From NCBI GenBank assembly GCA_003456055.1, contig DMPG01000078.1, positions 1,655-21,355 of the forward strand: a stretch of 19,701 nt of DNA, written 5' to 3'. The position numbers were made by a program, and so were the translations under genes. Under the pieces are notes generated by a model. It was not told where the DNA came from. It worked only from the letters and a program-made list of their open reading frames with translations, and made no database searches. The stretch is from Bacteroidota bacterium (GTDB lineage: Bacteria > Bacteroidota > Ignavibacteria > UBA10030 > UBA8401). Shown here piece by piece: positions 15,479 through 19,701 of this stretch; position 1 is the first letter of the stretch, and the number at the start of each line of letters is the position of its first letter.

Positions 15479-15505
15479 CTTATTTGAAATAATTATTCAA
15501 ATAAG
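15479..15505. repeat. 10-bp perfect inverted repeat upstream of the T9SS gene
   Basis: CTTATTTGAA and TTCAAATAAG flank a 7-nt centre (ATAATTA). The repeat ends 13 nt before the ATG at 15519 and touches the weak SD (AAGGG). This is an operator-like palindrome or a leader hairpin able to mask ribosome binding. There is no T-run, so it is not an intrinsic terminator. Confidence 0.55.
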
Positions 15506-15518
15506 GGAAACCAATTCA

Positions 15519-16277
15519 ATGAAAGCAATTTACTCACTTCTCCCGCTTTTTATTTTATTTCATTCTCCACATCATCTTTCTGCAGCAAATAAAATTGATG
15601 TGTCTTCTGCACAAACCGGTCAGTTTTCCATTACGATTTCTAATACCGAGAACATACAATGCTTTCAGTTCACCGTACGATCATCGGGAGGAACGATTAA
15701 GAATTTAGTAAAAACAGACAGATTATTACAAAACGGTTGGACAACTGCAACGAATATTAAAAATGATACTGTTGCGTATGTTGTTGTCTATAACTTGTTT
15801 GGTGATTCTATGGTACCTGGCAGCGGCGGTTGTATTATGTTCAATTGCATCCCCAAAGGAAATTCTCCAACAATAATAATCAGTATCGACAGTGTTAAAG
15901 GAACAGATTCCCGCGGAAATTATGTAGAACTCACGACCAACCATTCAAACTATGAATTTCAGAAAAAAATCGGTCAAATCTTTTCAAGCCAAAATACATC
16001 GAACGTGCAATCCATAGGAAATTTTCCGAATCCTTTTAACCCAACAACCACCATTACTTTTTCTTTATTGGAAAACGCATTTGTTGCGGTGAATATTTAT
16101 GACGTCTGCGGAAGATTGATAATGGTTCTGAACTATGGTGAACTATATGAAGGGACTCATTCATTCCAATGGAACGGAAAGAGTGCTGATGGAAGAGCAG
16201 TATCATCTGGAATTTATTTTGCCCAGATCAAAACACATTTCGAAACAGTTATCCATAAAATGCTGTTAACAAAATAA
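15519..16277 (+). CDS. Secreted protein with type IX secretion C-terminal sorting domain
   Basis: This is the only secure plus-strand gene. The 252-residue product has a Sec signal peptide (MKAIYSLLPLFILF, probable cleavage after residues 20-23) and a beta-sandwich-like middle (about 25-145). It ends in a type A T9SS sorting domain: NFPNPFNPTTTITFSL (168-183), VAVNIYDVCGRLI (189-201), GTHSFQWNG (212-220) and AVSSGIYFAQI (227-237). The middle resembles cohesin-like domains (SITISNTENIQCFQFTV; later GNYVEL), but that is tentative. T9SS cargo crosses the outer membrane and is usually attached to the surface or released. It converges tail-to-tail with the lipoprotein gene, with 3 bp between stops. 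An inverted repeat lies just before its weak SD. Confidence 0.88.
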   Translation: MKAIYSLLPLFILFHSPHHLSAANKIDVSSAQTGQFSITISNTENIQCFQFTVRSSGGTIKNLVKTDRLLQNGWTTATNIKNDTVAYVVVYNLFGDSMVPGSGGCIMFNCIPKGNSPTIIISIDSVKGTDSRGNYVELTTNHSNYEFQKKIGQIFSSQNTSNVQSIGNFPNPFNPTTTITFSLLENAFVAVNIYDVCGRLIMVLNYGELYEGTHSFQWNGKSADGRAVSSGIYFAQIKTHFETVIHKMLLTK

Positions 16278-16280
16278 CGA

Positions 16281-16988
16281 TTATTTCGGGGGTTTCTGAT
16301 TATTCGAAAAGAGAAACAAAACTGACCCCGTAACCGCCGCTACGATCACCATAGGAAGAAAAGTCTTATTCGACTCATGGTCTTTTTTCTTTCCAATTCG
16401 CGTTAGATTTTCCTGTGTTATACTGGAACGAATTTTTTTTATTTTCAACACAAACGTTTGTTCCACCTCTTTTCCATTGATTGTCATCGGCAGTATCAAA
16501 GTTAACGATCCACCGTATTGCTTCAATATTTCTTTCCGTGTAATTGGATCAGCGTTGTCGGCAGTCTTAAAGAGAGATTGTAGTTTTTTATTTTGCAATG
16601 TACGAAATGGCGCAATTCGTGTATCGGCCGAACCGTTTTTCGGTATGGTTAATGATGTTGGGACGAAGAATTCATTTTCAATAAATCCCACCGGATAATA
16701 TTTATTATTGATACCGATCATGGCTCGTTGATAATGAAGATACAATGACTGATTCATCATATTTGATATTAAAACAGTGATCGTAGTGTCATCCACCGAA
16801 AAAGAAGCTTTCAAATACTCGTTTACAAATACGAGAGAATTCCTTTCTCGCGTATTCATTAATTCGTATTCAAATGCGTACCACCGTTGTTTTTCTTTTA
16901 GGGAACGCGAAGGAGCGGAACAGCCAGGGAGAAGTATTTCCAAGATGAGAACAACAACTAATAGCATTGCAATATTTTTTATTATCAT
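16281..16988 (-). CDS. Lipoprotein of unknown function with C-terminal membrane helix
   Basis: I do not recognise a family. The 235-residue protein begins with a hydrophobic segment ending in the lipobox LLPGC (C23), so signal peptidase II processing is likely; a Glu at position 17 within the hydrophobic part is unusual. The middle (about 45-200) is rich in beta-strand patterns (TTITVLISNMMNQSLYLHY, SLTLILPMTINGKEVEQTF) suggesting an Ig-like or beta-sandwich domain. Near the C-terminus, TFLPMVIVAAVTGSVLFLF (about 210-228) forms a membrane helix followed by a short polar tail. No SD precedes the ATG at 16988; an AT-rich TATAAA lies about 14 nt upstream. A start at Met8 is possible. The stop is 3 bp from that of the opposing T9SS gene. 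Confidence 0.75.
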   Translation of the reverse strand: MIIKNIAMLLVVVLILEILLPGCSAPSRSLKEKQRWYAFEYELMNTRERNSLVFVNEYLKASFSVDDTTITVLISNMMNQSLYLHYQRAMIGINNKYYPVGFIENEFFVPTSLTIPKNGSADTRIAPFRTLQNKKLQSLFKTADNADPITRKEILKQYGGSLTLILPMTINGKEVEQTFVLKIKKIRSSITQENLTRIGKKKDHESNKTFLPMVIVAAVTGSVLFLFSNNQKPPK

Positions 16989-17032
16989 TACTCTATATGT
17001 ATTTTATAAGAAGTAGTCGTGTGTGGGATGCT

Positions 17033-17458
17033 CTATTGAGGAGTAACACTGATTATACATGGCTGAGTTACAAACATCCAATACCCTTTTCCCGGTTCGA
17101 TCAATGTTGGTGATACATAATCATTGTTTGTGTAGCTAAATATACTCCCCGCAAGGATCGCCGAAGGGGGAGACGACTGAAGCGACGTGACCGGGACGCT
17201 TTGTGTCAGTGATCCGATAAGAATCCATTCATTCCCCGAAGTGACCGTGATCGTATAGGTGTTCAACGAATCACCATGGAGAACAGTTGAATCATTGCTA
17301 AAACAGTACGCCCAATACCCTTTCCCGTTTTCAAGCGTATCACGGCTGGATAACGCCCCATTTGCAAAACCATAGACGCGTCCGGGCATTGCTGACGGAA
17401 AAATCATGGAAGAACGATAATCAGAAAGAATCCGATCGACCGATACAAGATTCCACCC
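17033..17458 (-). repeat. Copy 2 of the GWNLVS/GKGYW C-terminal module
   Basis: These are residues 207-347 of the beta-helix protein. They align along their whole length with the end of the FG-GAP protein: GWNLVS, PG-x-GF, NGKGYWAY, SLNTY-I-V, SGNEWILIGS, SAI-AGS-F, PTLIEPGKGYWM, and QPC before the end. The two halves of the module also resemble each other. Confidence 0.8.
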
Positions 17459-18076
17459 GCTCTGCAGCTGTACAACAGTTGTTGAATCAATAGAATTATT
17501 GTAGGATATGGGAGGTCCAGAATAATTTCCATTCACGGTAATGCTCGGACCAATGACCATTACTGTATCAATGGTAACCATATTTTGGAAAAACAAACCG
17601 GAATTACTCGTGATGCTTTGCCCAATACCATTCATGACCACACCGGCATTTGCAATTCCTACACCTCGCAAATCCCAAACTCCATAATTCACAATATTTC
17701 CAGTTATATAAATGACAGGACCATTGGCACCCGGACTTCCTGCAGTATTAAATGTTCCACCTGATTCAACAATGATATCACCAAGGATCGTTAAACTTTT
17801 TCCATTATCACTTTTTCGGACGACCAATCTTCCGCCGTATGGAATGATAACCCGTGCTACCGAATTGTTCGCACCAACTGCACAATATCCTTTCCCTGAA
17901 TCAACAAATGCGGTATCTGCTGCCGTTGGCGCGCCAAAGGGCACCCAATTAGTGTCCGTACCGAAATTTGAATTACCCGAATTGTTTGCCCAATGCTTGA
18001 TCTCTGAATGACTGATTGTAACGGTACAAAATATTATAAAAAAACAAAAGATACGTTTACCAAATTGAGTTCTCAT
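17033..18076 (-). CDS. Secreted beta-helix-type surface protein with GWNLVS/GKGYW C-terminal module
   Basis: The 347-residue protein starts with a Sec signal peptide (MRTQFGKRIFCFFIIFCTVTISHSE). Residues about 26-200 are Gly/Asn/Val-rich with short repeated strands (AVGANNSVARVIIPYGGRLVV, SLTILGDIIVESGGTF, PVIYITGNIVNYGVWDLRG), the pattern of a right-handed beta-helix. The opening HWANNSGNSNFGTDTNWVPFGAP is common in passenger domains of polymer-binding surface proteins. Residues 207-347 form a module with GWNLVS, GKGYWAY (251-257), GNEWILIGS and EPGKGYWMFV (327-336), shared with the upstream neighbour. No T9SS sorting domain is present. The start follows GGGGTG with a 5-nt spacer, 40 bp after the neighbour's stop, so the pair is probably co-transcribed. 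Function is unknown; adhesion or glycan binding is a guess. Confidence 0.75.
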   Translation of the reverse strand: MRTQFGKRIFCFFIIFCTVTISHSEIKHWANNSGNSNFGTDTNWVPFGAPTAADTAFVDSGKGYCAVGANNSVARVIIPYGGRLVVRKSDNGKSLTILGDIIVESGGTFNTAGSPGANGPVIYITGNIVNYGVWDLRGVGIANAGVVMNGIGQSITSNSGLFFQNMVTIDTVMVIGPSITVNGNYSGPPISYNNSIDSTTVVQLQSGWNLVSVDRILSDYRSSMIFPSAMPGRVYGFANGALSSRDTLENGKGYWAYCFSNDSTVLHGDSLNTYTITVTSGNEWILIGSLTQSVPVTSLQSSPPSAILAGSIFSYTNNDYVSPTLIEPGKGYWMFVTQPCIISVTPQ

Positions 18077-18116
18077 TATTCACCCCAAAAAATATTTTTT
18101 TAAAGATGGAGAAAGA

Positions 18117-18545
18117 TTATTGTGTTACAGTAATTGTGCACGGCTGATACACATACATCCAATAACCTTTCCCCGGCTCTAATACCGTTGGAACTGTATA
18201 CTGTAAACCATTAAAACCAAAAAGACTGCCAGGGGCTAAAGCAGAAATAGGTGTGACTATTATATTATTGATCGATGTAGGGTTTGAAATGGAGCCAAGA
18301 AGGATCCATCTATTTCCCGTCGGCACTATTAAAGAGAAAGTATTTATCGATACACCTGCAATTGTTTCTGTGCTGCCCAAATAATAATACGCCCAATATC
18401 CATTTCCTGTTCTCATCGAGTCTGGTATAAAATAAAGGCTTCCTGTAAAACCCGCTATCGATCCAGGTACAGAATTTCTAAAAACTTCCTGCGGTGTTCG
18501 GTCAATCGGAACTCGCGGAAGTGAGACCAGATTCCAACCGGTATT
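18117..18545 (-). repeat. Copy 1 of the GWNLVS/GKGYW C-terminal module
   Basis: This is the C-terminal segment of about 142 residues of the FG-GAP protein: GWNLVSLP, PGSIAGF, GNGYWAYYY, GNRWILLGS, PGSLFGF, EPGKGYWMYV and QPCTITV. It matches the end of the next gene at protein level. The first half (W-N-L...PGSIAGF...GNGYWAY) and second half (W-I-L...PGSLFGF...GKGYWMY) are themselves repeats. Confidence 0.8.
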
Positions 18546-19701
18546 TGTGTTAACAGTAGTCACCCTGCCGCCGAAGTTTTGAAATAATGAAAATGTGTTT
18601 TGATGCAGATCAGTGATCATCACTTCAGGAGCTTCATCTCCATTCATATCTGCTGAGGCAAGACCTAAGGCCATATTTATCAATGGCATCTGCAGCGCCT
18701 TGGTAAATAGAATGTTTGCAGCAGAATAATTCTCAAAAATGTCAATACCTGTGCTATCTGTTGTTGAGATAAGAATGTCGGGTTTACCATCACCATCGAT
18801 ATCATTCACAGCAGATGTGATAGGGAAACCGGAGAGTTGAAAATGGGTAGGAAGGTCAAACGTGATATTCCCCGACACTGAGATATTCTTTAGAATCATG
18901 AACGATCGGTTCTCATCCGAGGTGACCATCAGGTCAATTCGTCCATCGGAATCTGCATCAATGTTATTTACAGAGGAACTTTTTTCAGAAATATTCACAG
19001 CAATGTCGGATCCAAATAAGATATTTCCAGGTGAGCTGATATTTTTTTTAATGGCAATATAATTGGAGGAGTTATCAGAAAAAATCAACTCAGGTTTTCC
19101 GTCACCATCAAGATCAGTGGATAAGATCCCGGTAGCAGTGGGGGAAGATGGAATTGAACCAATAAACTGGAATGAGACGTTTGATGGTGTGCTTGTGTTA
19201 CGAAAAATATAGGTTGCACTGCTTTCTTGCACACATATTGCAATATCGCATTTCCCGTCGTTGTCAAGATCTTCTGCTATAGAAAATTTTGTTCCTACAG
19301 GATTCAAAGCAATGTCAATCCGAGGTTCAAAACCAATTGTTCCCATTGTTGATCTGTTTGTGAAGATCGAAAAGAATGGACTGTAATATGGAACGGTAAT
19401 GACATCGAGGTCACCGTCATTATTGACATCAATACGGTGAATTGTGTACGGGAAAAAACCTGCTCCATAATCTGCTTCATAAGAAAAATGATAGTTCTTG
19501 ATCGTATCAACAATACCGATCGATCGATACATTCCAACCGAATTTCCATATAAGTGTTCAATTGCTAGATCCGGAATCGTATCACCATCAATATCTGAAA
19601 CGATCATAGAGAATGGACCGCTATTTGCAGCAGGATATTCCACCGCTTCTGCGAATGTTCCGTTAACAATCTCTCCAATGCCGGTAAATTGATGATTAAA
19701 C
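18117..19701 (-). CDS. FG-GAP/VCBS-repeat surface protein, 5' end outside the window
   Basis: The frame is open to the window edge, so the gene is partial. A GTG at 19643 could be read as a start, but the 19 codons before it (FNHQFTGIGEIVNGTF...) continue the same repeat style, so I extend it. Numbered from that GTG, seven calcium-loop repeats are visible: DIDGDTIPDLAI (17-28), DVNNDGDLDVI (72-82), DLDNDGKCDIAI (125-136), DLDGDGKPELIF (177-188), DADSDGRIDLMV (229-240), DIDGDGKPDILI (281-292) and DMNGDEAPEVMI (332-343). Several are followed by IFRNTS-type strands. They should form blades of an integrin-alpha-like beta-propeller. Residues 367-508 are the GWNLVS/GKGYW module. There is no T9SS domain, and the signal peptide would be outside the window. 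Confidence 0.88.
   Translation of the reverse strand, partial: FNHQFTGIGEIVNGTFAEAVEYPAANSGPFSMIVSDIDGDTIPDLAIEHLYGNSVGMYRSIGIVDTIKNYHFSYEADYGAGFFPYTIHRIDVNNDGDLDVITVPYYSPFFSIFTNRSTMGTIGFEPRIDIALNPVGTKFSIAEDLDNDGKCDIAICVQESSATYIFRNTSTPSNVSFQFIGSIPSSPTATGILSTDLDGDGKPELIFSDNSSNYIAIKKNISSPGNILFGSDIAVNISEKSSSVNNIDADSDGRIDLMVTSDENRSFMILKNISVSGNITFDLPTHFQLSGFPITSAVNDIDGDGKPDILISTTDSTGIDIFENYSAANILFTKALQMPLINMALGLASADMNGDEAPEVMITDLHQNTFSLFQNFGGRVTTVNTNTGWNLVSLPRVPIDRTPQEVFRNSVPGSIAGFTGSLYFIPDSMRTGNGYWAYYYLGSTETIAGVSINTFSLIVPTGNRWILLGSISNPTSINNIIVTPISALAPGSLFGFNGLQYTVPTVLEPGKGYWMYVYQPCTITVTQ

Larger units (their letters stand above)
15067..15518. other. Structured divergent intergenic region between ppk1 and the T9SS-protein gene
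   Basis: This AT-rich stretch of about 450 bp contains the ppk1 promoter on its left and must contain the promoter of the plus-strand gene. It holds a 10-bp perfect inverted repeat with close arms (15479-15505), a 10-bp perfect inverted repeat with distant arms (15341-15350 and 15407-15416), and an imperfect hairpin (15309-15340). A 74-codon plus-strand frame at 15073-15297 has no ribosome-binding site and overlaps the ppk1 promoter, so I do not call it a gene. Confidence 0.5.

Noticed and set aside
18117..19643. Treating the GTG at 19643 as the true start of the FG-GAP protein
   Set aside because: The frame stays open to the window edge with repeat-like residues before the GTG, and no SD or signal peptide is present.

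Overview
The window is a 19.7-kb chromosomal piece from a member of the FCB group, most likely the Bacteroidota/Chlorobiota/Ignavibacteria side. Three things point there: a type IX secretion (T9SS) C-terminal sorting domain with an 'NFPNPFNPTTTI' motif, surface proteins ending in 'GWNLVS...GKGYW' modules, and AT-rich upstream regions carrying TAnnTTTG-like promoter boxes. This is inferred from protein style; there is no rRNA or other marker in the window. Every gene except one is on the minus strand, so the order below follows transcription, from high to low coordinates.

Region A (about 16.3-19.7 kb) encodes cell-surface proteins. It holds the 3' part of a large FG-GAP/VCBS-repeat protein, a secreted protein with a probable beta-helix N-terminus, and a lipoprotein with a hydrophobic C-terminal helix. 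The first two share a C-terminal module of about 140 residues that is itself an internal duplication. A plus-strand T9SS-sorted protein (15519-16277) converges on the lipoprotein gene with a 3-bp gap.

Region B (about 9.1-15.1 kb) is a polyphosphate and phosphatase block: polyphosphate kinase ppk1, a SixA-type phosphohistidine phosphatase, an exopolyphosphatase (Ppx/GppA), a calcineurin-like metallophosphoesterase and a KdsC-type HAD sugar-phosphate phosphatase. A gene-free stretch of about 450 bp (15067-15518) with several inverted repeats separates ppk from the divergent T9SS gene.

Region C (314-8979) is a tightly packed nine-gene run with overlaps or very short gaps. In order it encodes a flippase-like LPG-synthase-type membrane protein, a GT-B transferase of CDP-glycerol-transferase style, an SpsF-type cytidylyltransferase, split transketolase N and C subunits, a glutamate-1-semialdehyde-aminotransferase-like PLP enzyme, an SDR oxidoreductase, a NeuB-family synthase without its usual SAF domain, and a fatty-acid-hydroxylase/sterol-desaturase family membrane enzyme. 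I read it as a pathway that makes and CMP-activates a nonulosonate-like sugar and places it on a lipid or surface glycan. The usual first steps (UDP-sugar 4,6-dehydratase, DegT aminotransferase, acetyltransferase, hydrolysing epimerase) are absent from the window. A transketolase, a class-III aminotransferase and an SDR stand in their place, which makes this the best candidate for an undescribed biosynthetic route.

Positions 1-313 hold no intact gene, only a possible degraded reading frame. Three genes that look like transcription-unit starts (ppk, ppx and the flippase) have a TAnnTTTG-like box ending only 3-5 nt before the start codon and no Shine-Dalgarno sequence, which suggests leaderless mRNAs.
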